From Vanilla planifolia (Eukaryota; Streptophyta; Magnoliopsida; Asparagales; Orchidaceae): 64,000 nt of DNA. Below the pieces are notes generated by a model that was not told the origin of the DNA, made no database searches, and saw nothing but the letters and a program-made list of their open reading frames with translations. Location of the stretch: assembly GCA_023846275.1 (NCBI GenBank), contig CM043875.1, positions 1,485,569 through 1,549,568 on the forward strand. Direction: 5' to 3'. Each line of letters begins with the position of its first letter. Positions within the stretch are counted from its first letter, which is position 1. Positions 23,815-35,964 of the stretch are shown piece by piece. Both the position numbers and the translations under genes were made by a program.

Positions 23815-26800
23815 ATGGGATGCGGTGCGTCGAGGCTCGACAACGAGGACACGGTGCGGCGCTGCAAGGAGCGCCGCCGCCTCATGAAGGAGGCCGTATT
23901 CTCCCGCCACCACTTCTCCGCTGCCCATTCCGACTACCTCGACTCACTCCGTCGTACGGGCTCCGCACTCACCAACTTCGCCGCCGGTGAGCCCCTCTCC
24001 GTCTCCGAGCAAACGCCTCCCGTGCTCCTACATCACCGTCCCTTTGAGGCACGCGCTGCCATTTCTTCCCTGCCACCTCCCACTCCATCCTCCTCCATTC
24101 CCCCTCCGCCGCATCCTCTTCCACAATACTCGCCTTCCATTACCAACTCTAAGCTCCCCCACATCCTCTCCGACTCCAGCATGCCGTCCACCCCGTCAGC
24201 AGCTCCGAAGCCCGCCCCTAAGCGCCACTCAAATCGCTTCAACCCCTCAGTCGCGAAATCGTCCTACGCCGCCACCCCTTCCCAGACGTCCTCCGTCTGG
24301 GACTGGGATAACTTCTACCCTCCCTCCCCACCCGGCTCCGATTTCTTCAATCAACTCAGGGAAGAGGAGGAAGAAGTTGAAGAATCGGAAAACGAAAATA
24401 ATGCAAACCAGCATCACCACCTACCTCGGGAGGAATCTGACTATGATGACGATGTCCATGAAGGCAAGGCCGGGCGCAATTTGCACAATGGACGTTACAG
24501 CAGCCACACGAGCTCCTCGACCAACTCCGACAGGGGCGAAAATGACGAGGAGGAGCGGGAAGAAAGCTACTCGAGATCTGAAGGCACCGGAACCAGATCC
24601 GAATTTGGTGGGTCCTCGTCGGTGGAATTGCCCGGCCGCGTCCGGCCGGCCCCGTCGGAGATAGGATCCTCCTTCACCGCCTCGCGGAAATCCTTTCGTC
24701 GTGAGAGATACGATCTTGATTCCGCTTCCGTCGGGTGGAACGGCCGGGACGAATCCTCCGCTGCCGACGATCTTAGGCTGGTGGTGCACCACCGCGATCT
24801 GGCCGAGATCGTCGCCTCCCTTGAGGAGTACTTCATTAAGGCAGCCTCCGCCGGCGATTCCGTCTCCGATCTTCTCGAGATCGGACGTGCTCAGTTCGAA
24901 AGGAGTTTCCGGCAGCTCAAGAGTAAGCAAGTCGCCAGTTAGGGCCAATGTCAAATGTTGTAATTAATGCATCATTGTTGCCTAACTTATCCCGTTATTG
25001 TTTTTTCTCCTTTCATTCCAGAAACAGTTTACCATTCGAATAGCGTGCTGAGCGCCTTGTCTTCCAGCTGGTCGTCCAAGCCGCCGCTGGCGATAAAGTA
25101 TCGATTCGACGCCGCTGCTCTGGCGGAGTCCGGCGGGGAGAAGAGCCACGTGTCAACTCTGGAGCGGCTTCTGGCTTGGGAGAAGAAGCTTTATGAAGAG
25201 GTTAAGGTAAGATGCCCATTTTGACATCCGCTTGCCGCATTAACAATCATTACGCCATTTACAGGTGTCTGCGTTGTTTCTCAGCTAACTATGATACCAT
25301 TCTCCTCTTTTTATAAGATTCCGGTGGGCATCTTTCGCTCAATTCTCCCATTCTCAGCTTTATTTAATTTGGAATCGTTTGTCTTCTTTGTTTGATTCAT
25401 GATTTGGGATTGGCTTAAATTCCTCAAATCTACAGAAGATGGATTTTCATTTAGCTTAGTTATGGTTAGCCAACTTGAACTTGACCAATGTGTTGGTTTT
25501 CAACCTTCACTTTCTGTAAGATGCGTCTATCTCTGTTGGCAAAAAACCACATCTGGATCACTAAAATTTACACCTGTATTAATTGTAAGATCCAAATCGT
25601 TCATATTTCATTGCGGGCATTTGAAAATTGATGATTGTTTGCTAAGCTTGTATGAAAAAAATTGCTTTTTTTAGATTACTTTAGAAAAATTTTAGCTGTA
25701 CATCATAGATTACTTATTCATCTCTTGGTATGATTTTTGGAGTGTGATAATAGTGAATACCTTGGCAATTTGAGGTGTATAATAGTTATTACTGATTGCA
25801 AGTATCTTTTGAGAAAGAAAGGAGGATGAAAAAGTACTTTTGGAACACGGCAGAATGCTTTAAAAGATTGGATAGTGATGGGGAAAAGCTTTTCTTCATA
25901 TGCAACATAAGCTTAATGATCGTTTTCCAATATGACCTAGGATTTCTTAGTGCTCTTTTTTGAAAAATTGAGCAATTATCAAGCTACTAGTCCACCCGAA
26001 TGAATTTTGAATCTGTTTTCATGGTCTCAATTGCACTAGATTGATGGTTATGTTGCTCGTATGAGATAGCATCTGGCTTCCTTTTTGCTTTCATCTGTTT
26101 GGTATTCCATAAAAATGATAGGCCAATCAAACTACTAGTAAATGTTGGTGAGTCTTTTAGGTTATTAATGATCAAATAACATAATTATTGAACATGGTTC
26201 TTTGCTCTGCTGATTTGCGGAAAGCAAAAGCTCCCACACCCACATGGTTTGGCATTTAAATGAAACTTGGAGAAAAAAAATAAATGTTTGGTTAAGATGG
26301 GTGGTTGATTTTTCTCTTGCAGCTGTTTCAGCTGTGGTGGTACAAGATTTAATTCTGCTGAAATGAAGTAAATTAATGATATGGATGATTATTAGAAGCT
26401 ATTGTGGCATCCCACAGCACGGCACATTGAATGGTTCATAGCCCATTTGAGAAGGGAACAAAAGAAGGTGTAAAAGATGAGTGGTAGCATCTGAGAAAGG
26501 TTTGTAATCTATATATAGGTAAACTTTTATTGTATTGATGTCCCAGTTATGGGACCTTTTGTCCAACGTATGCTCGCTTCAAGAGGTAATTAGGTTCGTC
26601 TTTTTTTTCCTTCTGGGTCGTCTTGTTCCTGGGCATCCACTTGAGTGTTAATGGCAATTTTGTAATGCCTATTGGCTTTCATGATTCTAAAGCCTTTCCT
26701 GACAATTGGGTTTCCAGATTTACTTTCAATTCCCATAAATGATAATGCTTAAATGTTGAATTTTTTTTTTTACTTCGCTCCTTTTGCAGGCAAGAGAGGG

Positions 26801-27887
26801 GGTGAAAATTGAGCATGAGAAGAAATTATCTGCATTACAGAGCCAAGAATACAAGGGAAAAGATGATGCCAAGCTTGACAAGACCAAGGCTTCCATCAAC
26901 AAGCTGCAATCCCTGATCATAGTTACATCTCAGGCTGTCTCAACCACTTCCTCCGCCATCACCACCGTACGAGACACCGAGCTCGCCCCCCAGCTCATCG
27001 AAATTTGTCATGGGTAATGACTTCCTCATGAATCACAATGGTTATGTTTATCATACATAGAAAACATGCTAACCTGTTGAGCTTGCAGCACTTTGAACAT
27101 GTGGAGATCAATGAACCATTTCCACGACATCCAGAACCGTATCGTCGGTCAAGTTCGTGGCCTTGTTCTTCGCAACCTCTCTGCTCGTTCGACATCCGAT
27201 CCTCATCGTGTCGCCACCCGTGAACTCGAGGATGCAGTCTCTTCCTGGCACTCAACCTTCAACCGCCTCATCAAACACCAACGCGACTACATCCGTTCCC
27301 TCTACTCCTGGCTTAAGCTTACCCTCCTTCCTGTCAGTGCCGATGGATACCAAAAGGACCACTCCTCTGCCACTGCCATCGAGCTCACTGCCTTCTGCGA
27401 TGAATGGAAGCAAGCCCTCGACCGCCTCCCCGACACTGTGGCCTCGGAGGCCATCAAGAGCTTCGTCCATGTTGTCCACGTCATCTCCACCAAGCAGGAG
27501 GAGGAGCTCCGGGTCAAGAGGAGAGCTGAAGCATATTGGAAGGAGCATGAGAAGAAGGCCAAGGCATTGAGAACCATTGAGAGGAAGTACTACCAATCCT
27601 ACTCGATGGTAGGAATTGGGGTTCCCGGAGGAGGACACACCGGAGACGGGCAGGCGTTCGATGCCCGTGACCCGCTAGCTGAGAAGAAGTCCGAGGTGGC
27701 TGCGTGTCGGAGGAAGGCGGAGGACGAGGACACCAAACTCGCAAAGGCGGTGGAGGTCACCAAGTCCATGACTTTGAACAACATACAGGCTGGTCTTCCG
27801 GGCATCTTTCAGGCGATAACCGGATTCTCGGGGTCGTTTGCAGAGGCGATGCAAGGAGTCTGCATTCGAGCTGGGTCGTTGAATTAA
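23815..27887 (+). CDS. DUF630/DUF632 protein (NRG2/REL2-type), 771 aa
   Basis: Four exons join in frame: 23815-24922, 25022-25206, 26790-27013 and 27089-27887. All introns are GT-AG. The protein starts [12 protein letters not shown], a classic N-myristoylation (Gly2) and palmitoylation (Cys3) start, within the N-terminal DUF630 domain (about 1-60: [22 protein letters not shown]). A Pro/Ser-rich and then acidic, low-complexity middle (about 75-300) leads into DUF632 (from about residue 325: [26 protein letters not shown] across junction 1, then [21 protein letters not shown] across junction 3). Relatives include Arabidopsis NRG2 (nitrate signalling) and rice REL2 (leaf shape); some databases call them bZIP-like without good reason. 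The molecular activity is unknown. A membrane-associated regulatory role is inferred from the N-terminus. Exon 1 is GC-rich. The next gene is 8 kb away. Confidence 0.93.
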
Positions 27888-30800
27888 TGGAAGCTTAAAT
27901 CTCCCTTTGTCTTTGGCCAGAATTGAGTTCAATACCCATGTTTCCAAGGAAAGAAGGATATATAGCTATATAGTCGAGAGATCTGAAGGGGAAGCATATG
28001 ATTCCCCAATGTTTTGTTGTGTGAGGAGAAGTATGTTTGTTGTAGATAGGAATGCTATTCCTTTTGAACATATGTCTATTATTTTTCCCCCTGTTAAAAG
28101 GAAAAAAGCTGGGGAAGAGATTTTGTATAGGAAAGATTGAGTATCTGAACTAAGAGTTGGTTGGTATTTTAGCATGCAAGCAAATAAACGAGTTGTTCAC
28201 TATAAAGAATCTCATCTGTGCTCATAAGGCTATTTTGGGTCATCTTTTATGAGTTAAAGACTTGTCCTTTCCTTCAGCTTTGATTGCTATTTGAGATGCA
28301 GCTCTTTAATGGTTTGTTTTGTGGTTTTTTGGCTTAGGTTTGAGCTGATTTATGCAAAACATACAAAAAAGGAATGGATTGAGCTGCTTTGATGCTTTAA
28401 TGGTTCAATGGGTTGAGGGCAGAAGTCTGGTTTATGAGTTGTGTGGTGTTGTTTTTAATATTTTGTTGAGATATTTTCATTTAATGAGTTCAAGGCTTTA
28501 TGTAGGTATGATGATAATGATTTTTATTATGGTGAATGATGAAACTATTTGATAGGAAAAATAAAAGATTAATAAAAATAATACTATGCAAGGTGAAGTG
28601 ATTTTCTCTGTTTTTAACATATTTTTTTATGGCTTGTTGTGATATTTTTAATTTATTTTGAATGAAGATCAAAATAGAAGAAAACAAACAACATTAACCC
28701 ATTTTTTTGTTCATATTGTAGTTTTTGTAATTTTCAAGCCTATGGCCCTACGATTTGTAAAAAAAAATAATTATTTTATTTAAAATTCAACAAAAAGTAT
28801 AATATCCATTATGAGTAATAGGACAGAAAATAGCACACTAAGACTTGTTTTTACATGATGAATTATTAGCTTTTTAAATAATACAAATTATTTTAAAATT
28901 AGAAGGAACGAATTGCACATGGGAGTTTTTACCTACTGTATTTTAATATTGAAATATTAATATCAAAAATAGAATAAAAATTCTTTATCTTTATCACAAT
29001 CTATGAAGAGTATCTCCTTCATTATGTTTGTTCTTTATAATAATGAAAAAAATTAAAAAAAAAATTAGTTTAACAAGAAAATTGATGAAATTTAAATAAA
29101 ACATATTATTTATTAAATTCATATGAATTTTAGTACATTATGTTGAAGTTAGAGAGTGATGTCGATGCATGTGCAAGCATGAATCTTACATGGTGTGTAA
29201 GGAATATATTAATATTATTTTGAATTTGTAATGATGCAATTAAAACTTCCATTATTGAAAGTAATAAAAAGGTTATCAAGTTGAAGAGAGTGTTTGGAAT
29301 ACTCAAGGGACGGGGCCAAGGTTGAACGAGAAAAAAGAAAAATGAAAAGACAATGAGCTTCTATAAGAAAAAAGAGAGTGATTTCCAAAATAAAAAATAG
29401 AATGTTAATTAAAGAACGAATTTAAAACTTTTATATTAGATCATTAAAAATCTTTTTATTATTGACAGAGTACATGACATATGTTGATTTTATTCTATTT
29501 GTGAAAAATTTCAAATTTTATTCCATTATTTTGTTATAATAATCTAAATATTTAGAGCTAATGTGTACTTCTTACTAACATGATATGCTTAGTTATAATC
29601 ATTAGGTGAAACTTTGATTATTAATTTCACACCTCATATGGACCCAAAAACCTTAATCTTGTGAATAAAGAATACTCAAATGATGATCATAATCAAAATA
29701 CGTTAATCTGTCCCAAGTAAGAAGTGCCTAAAGTACTTTTTATATGTTAACCTTCAAAATTATATAAACATAATATATTCTAAATAGCATAAATAAATAA
29801 TAACATATTCTATTATATAGACAATCAAACTATAATATACTTAAATATTTCATATATAGCATAACTATACCATAAGTATATAAACGTAAATCATCATAAT
29901 TCATCATGTTCTCACCAAAAAGTAATACTTATATAATAACATCACCCTTAATCTCAACCCAATTTCATCTCAAAGTGATACAAAAATATAACTTATGATA
30001 TAAATAAAAAATAAGTCTAAAAAAAACTCAATAGATAAATTATCAAATATAATAATATTTAAATAGAGAAAGAGTAAAAACTATGTGAGTATTATCACTT
30101 AATAGCATAAATAATAAGAATTAATGGTTAATCATGCATAAAATAGTAAAAATGAATTACTTATATTATTCCTTTTATTATATTTTCAATAATGTCATAA
30201 TAATATCTAACTAAATATATAATAATAAATAAAGAAAACTATATGTAATCAATATATAATAATAGTAGTACATCATCTTTTTTTTATTTTTTTTTTTCAT
30301 TTTATTTTATTTTGTTATTATATTCCTTTCTCATTCAATTTATTTTCTCATTAAAAACCTTATTTCTTTATGACTAATACTCATACTCAATAGTATATCA
30401 TATTTCATCATTAATATATCATAGCTAATATCATGTCATATGTAATATGATTTCAAAAACAATAATAATTATCTTTTATATAAATACTAGTAATATCACA
30501 TCATACACAAAAATATTAGTGCTAATTTGGTATGAGCTATACCCACACACATCATAATGTCTTGCACATGTTAGAATCGTCATAGAAGATCATACTATAT
30601 GGATGGAAGGACTGGGATCTTATGTCTAAGTGGGTGAATGTTCTTTAAGTTATTTTATGGCTCATACAAGTTAGTGTAAATGGTCCTTATTTACTTTTTT
30701 TATATAAGATGTTTTCTAAATTTTCAATCTTGCTTTTGGAGAGGCCATGTCATTCTAATAGATTAGATGAAAAAGCAACAAAAAAAAATGCAATGAAAAT

Positions 30801-31331
30801 ACAAATAATTCGTAAAATATGCTAAACTTTTGATTGTACCTTATTAATTATAAGTTATACTCTCCTTAGGTTAATGATTTTTATATAATATATATAACAA
30901 TTTTATAAATATATTTTTTATTTTATTTTATTTTTGTAATGCTTATCCCATCATAGAAAAAAAAATGAAGAACAAAGGACCGGCTTCCTTTGCGGCCACG
31001 AGGAAGACAGGTCTGCCCGTGGTTGGGAATTTTGGAACGCAAATCTGAAGCCAAACAGCTTATTTGAAAGCGATTATGGTTCAATGGGAACAAGTTGCGG
31101 GCGGAGACAAACGACAGTCCAAGAGTCGGTGGGGAAGAATCGCATGGGTTGGCCGGCCATTGGCTGTGGTCCACCGACACTTATAACAGACAAAGGACAA
31201 CTGTACACGTGGATTGAACGGTAAACTAAGCTTCGTAATAAATCCATAATATAATATTAATTATGTTAAATTAATTATAATTTTATTTAAAATTTCCTTA
31301 CCTACAATTCTCAACAATAAAATACATAAAT

Positions 31332-31366
<35 letters not shown>

Positions 31367-34300
31367 TCTTTATCTTGAAATAAAAACGAAACAGATTAAA
31401 TACTTTTTAGCTACAAATCCAATATGTAAATTCAGAATTTTAAAAAAATAATAATTAAATGAATATAAAAATATTTTTCCACGTTATTAAATTTATTAAT
31501 TATAACTTTTGTATCAATTTATTAAGCTAATTTGTTACCTAAGGCATAAGGCCGGTTTAGATTTGTGGGCTGAAATGGGCGGAGCCAATGACACATAGTT
31601 GTGCCCGGTTTGGAATCACTCGGCCCAATTTGGATACCTTTAAGTTCGCTTGACGTAGCTGTTTTGAAAGTGCTTATCAAGCTGTTTGGCAACGCGTAAA
31701 CAAGCATATCTGATCAAGGTAAGAGATCATTGTCACAAACTTGGGACCGAGACAATAGAAAAAGATATATAATAAACTAAATTATCTTGATAAATAGCAT
31801 AGTTTAGGATATTTTTTTTACTAATCCTATCATTCATCTTCCTCTCATTACTTTTGACTCAATAAAAATTGAGCTTTGAACTAATTAACATGTTAATAAG
31901 AATTTTTTGAATTTGTATCAGTGACATGAAGATTGACCTGATAAAGAATCAATCGCAATCATATTCATAATTTATAAACTTAGTTTGTATTGCATTATTA
32001 AAATATAATTTATTTTATTATTAAGATAATAATTCTTTAATTCTCTATGACACTAAACTTTGATTTATTATAATATTAAGACTTATAGCTATCATATCAT
32101 ACTCATTCATTATTCATCTCTTAATAGATACATGGTCTTAACTTTGAGTATGCTACATATTTTTTTATATTATCTAATATTTACTTATGATATGATTATG
32201 CACTAAATTAAGGATAATTTTACAAGATAAATGTTCTTGAATATGTTATTTATTTTATTGTATATCTCTTTTTGTGTGCATATAAGTAAGCTTAATGTGG
32301 CTCAACATTAATTTAATAATATCTTTTCTCATTCATAATTTTCATTAAATTTGCATTAACTTTTTTACATAAAAAATTGAAAACATTAAAATACTTTTAA
32401 AACCAACACATAAATAATTAATCAATCTCATCTTAATTTAATAATGTCTTTGGTATGTCATGAAAATCGATCTCATCTTAATTTATCTTTTGATTCAACC
32501 CAAATCCTATTTGGGTGTGATCAATACCAAGATCTCTCCAATACATGCATGACTTGTTCACAAATCTACACAGATTATCCACGTATTCATGTCTTTACAG
32601 TGGTTGTCTTGAATGGATCTCATCTATCAAATTCTACAATCTTCTACCCATTTTTACTTATGTGTTCCTCCAAAGCTCAACTGGCCAATTAATCTATCTG
32701 GTTACTCAATCTTCTATTTTTCCCTTTTATCAAAGCTCATTTCATTTCAATCTTCTTATTTCAACCAAATCCCTTGAGCCTATGCTCGAGCACGAGCCAA
32801 CCTTTCTTCGGTGAAGTTAGGTACACCTAACCTTAGACTAACTCAAAGCTTACACTCTTTTAAGCATTTACTCGATTTCTTCTTTTGCGATAGCCCAATT
32901 TTTTTCATTATGTATAAATGATATATAATATGATAATTATATATATTTGAGTACATGTTATTAGTGTTTTGTTATAATTAAATATAATTTTAAAATTATC
33001 AAATAACTTAAAATATTTAATTTTGGTTTTTTGGAAATACATGCAAATAAGAAAGGATCTTGAAATTGTGATTCATATTATAGAAAAAAACTCTTTGCAA
33101 AAAATTTATTGGTTACATAATTTTTAATTTTTCTAAAATGAATTAGAGTTATTGTTAATTATCAAGTTAAATAACAAATGAATTAATTAATCTTAAATAG
33201 TAAAGACATTTTGTCATTAAACATAAGCATTAAATCACGAGTTTTTGAAAATCAAGGAGACCTTAAGCTTTGGAAATGTGAGGCGAACTACTTAGAAGAA
33301 AAGAGCACAAGTAGAAAGAAGAAAAAGAAAAAGAGAAATACTGAAAAGAGAATAATCTTCTATTAGAGAAAATAAGAAAGAGAGCTATAGGTTTGGGAGA
33401 GCCATGAGTTTGTGTAAGGAATTTGAAAAAAGCTATAAGAAAAAGAGATTAAGGCTGAATAATTCAAAAACAAACTTTAGAAATAGCTGTGGATTAATTA
33501 CAGCATGAAAAGGCTTAATAAGGAATAGCTTTGAGGGCATTATTTCTTTTATTTAACTTCTTGAGAACATGTGTTGTTTGGCTTAAAATTGAGTTCACTT
33601 TAGAAAGGAATTAAGAACAAAAAAGAAGTTACTTAAACATATTGTCTCATTGTAGTACTCTTTATATTATACATTCAAATTTGATGTATAATATGTCACA
33701 CCTCACATATAGTATAAGAGGACCAATATAACAAATATCAAAAAGGAGAGAAATGAATAAATGAATAAGAAATTATAGTCTTAAAAAAATAAGCCATTAT
33801 GAATATGTTATGCATAAAAAATAAGATATTTTATAATGAAGTATGCATTATTTATATGCGTAAGAAACAATAGTAAATAAAAAAATATTAGAGAAAACAT
33901 CTTAGAAAAATCAATTATATAAACTAAAATAATTATGGTGTAATTAGGTTATTATTATGTGTTTAAAATAATTTTAATGTGATGTAAGTAAGATACCATG
34001 ATATCAAATAATTATGTACATATGTTTTGATATTATATAACATTTTATTAATATTTGTGATTATTTGAAAATAAAATAAAGTGTATATATTTGTATCATA
34101 GTATTCTCAATATAATCAGATTAAGATGACGCATTTTATATCAGAGTAATATCTTCTACTAGTTTAATATGATTCAAGAACAAATCAATGGAATAATATT
34201 TTAATATAATAAAACTAAGATACCATATTAAAAAAATGTTACATACATTAGAAAGAAAGAAAAGTATGAAAGATAAATATAAGAAGCTAAAAAAAGATAA

Positions 34301-35678
34301 GAAATAAGAGATATTTGTTTAAGACAATCTTAGTCAAGAGGGGGTACTAAGACACCTAGGGGTCATTTCATATGCTAGTCCTGCAACCTATTCAACCGCA
34401 CAAAATATGAGACATGCAAAAAGGGGTCAATAAAATTGATTTCGCAATAAAGAAAGAACAAGATAAAATTTATATAGACATAGATTGAAAATACTAAAAA
34501 GACTTTAATGAGCCTAAAAAAATTGGAATTACAAAATAGATGCATGCAAAGGCTTTTTGAAACACTTAAGAAAACCAAATAATAGATGATATAGAAGACA
34601 ACAATAGGTAAGATTTTCGAATAAAGTCTGACAAAGGCAAATGAGAAAAATTCAAATAAAACTTTAAATGACGAATATAAAGGGAAATGTCGAAATGAAA
34701 AGGAAAAAATGAAGTGAAAGGGAACCATCATGCAACGACTGCTAAAGGTGTTATCATTAAGTAAAAGATAAACTAACATGTCTTGCCACTTGGGCCTCAC
34801 ATCTCTTTTATCAATATAAGAGTTCCAATGAATCAACACTTTGGAGTTCTATTACCTTTCTCCAATGTTAAGACAATTGCAGCATTTGTTATTTCCATCA
34901 TCAATTGACATAGTATTTCAATTGCCCTTGACTTCCTTTCCTATTACTTCTTAGTCAATTCTTAGTCAAGCAAAGCTTTCCCTCAAGGGAGCTGGCCTAA
35001 AATAGATGCTTTTCAATCTTATGCTTTTTTGTTCAGACCTTCTTTCTAGCCACAATTATTAAATTCCTCGAGAATGGTCTTCACTTGACCATGACTACTG
35101 ACTGCCTAATCATTTCTTTGCATCATTCTCACTTGTGCAATCACCTATGGATTAGCCTAATGTTGGCTTGTGCTTCAAATAGTTACTATAATGTTTCAAT
35201 TTTCCTCTCATAGTCTTAATCATAAGCATTGACCAAACAGTGGTCGTTTATTTCCCACTCCTTATTCAAAGCTAATATGCTAACTAGATATCCTTAGTTC
35301 CAACAACATAAGTTTATTTACTTTTGCAAAGTTTATTACAATTATTTTTTAATTAAAATAATATACTAAAAAATTAAGAAAATAATGATACATGAATTAA
35401 TATAATTTTTTTAAAAATGACATATGATATGAAGATAATATAATATTTTTGAATTATTGTAATAGTGATTTGATATTATTGTTATAAAAATAAAACAAAA
35501 GAATTGAAAAATGTCTATATAATTTGATGTTGCAAGATAATATACAAGTAAAAATCTCATAGTTGTAAGCCTATACAATATATTTTACCAAATATAAATT
35601 TATTAAAATCATTAACAAAGATACACTAATGGTTCTTATATACAAAAATCGATATATCGCTGATTATGGCGAATTAAT

Positions 35679-35720
<42 letters not shown>

Positions 35721-35860
35721 TCACCTTTAAAGAATTGGATAAACGTGCAAAATTAAGTTACAAAGATAATACACAACTAAAAATAATTAATTTAAATTAT
35801 GCTTTAATAAAATCTTAAATATAATGTTGTTTATATATTAAAAAAATCTTAAATTGCATA
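27888..35860. other. 8-kb intergenic region between the DUF632 and Mago genes
   Basis: The first 250-300 bp are the likely 3' UTR of the DUF632 gene. The rest is strongly AT-rich. A relatively GC-rich island occurs at about 30965-31230, and a weaker one at 31530-31710. AT dinucleotide runs lie at about 31338-31364 and 35680-35719. A minus-strand open frame at 34375-34839 (154 codons) is hydrophobic and Phe/Ile/Tyr-rich because its complement is A-rich, and has no domain. I see no supported gene. Confidence 0.5.
35680..35719. repeat. (AT)n microsatellite upstream of Mago
   Basis: About 20 AT units lie 250 bp upstream of the Mago start codon. A shorter AT run sits at about 35858-35870, close to the probable transcription start, and may double as a TATA-type element. 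Confidence 0.9.
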
Positions 35861-35964
35861 TATATATATATGACAGATATAGAGGACATAGTTAATTGTA
35901 GCTTCGGACGCCGGAAAGGAGAAGCGCACTGCAGAGAGGAGTTGGAGTTAGGAGTTGAAGAGCA

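Noticed and set aside
24033-24954. Minus-strand and alternate-frame ORFs in the DUF632 exon 1
   Set aside because: They are shadows of a GC-rich coding exon whose protein matches DUF630/DUF632 end to end.
27252-27947. Open frames overlapping DUF632 exon 4 on both strands
   Set aside because: The conserved frame continues from exon 3 through the stop at 27887; the others lack similarity.
34375-34839. A 154-codon hydrophobic minus-strand frame that could pass for a membrane protein
   Set aside because: Its composition follows from A-rich complementary DNA; there is no domain, no splice support and no supporting context.
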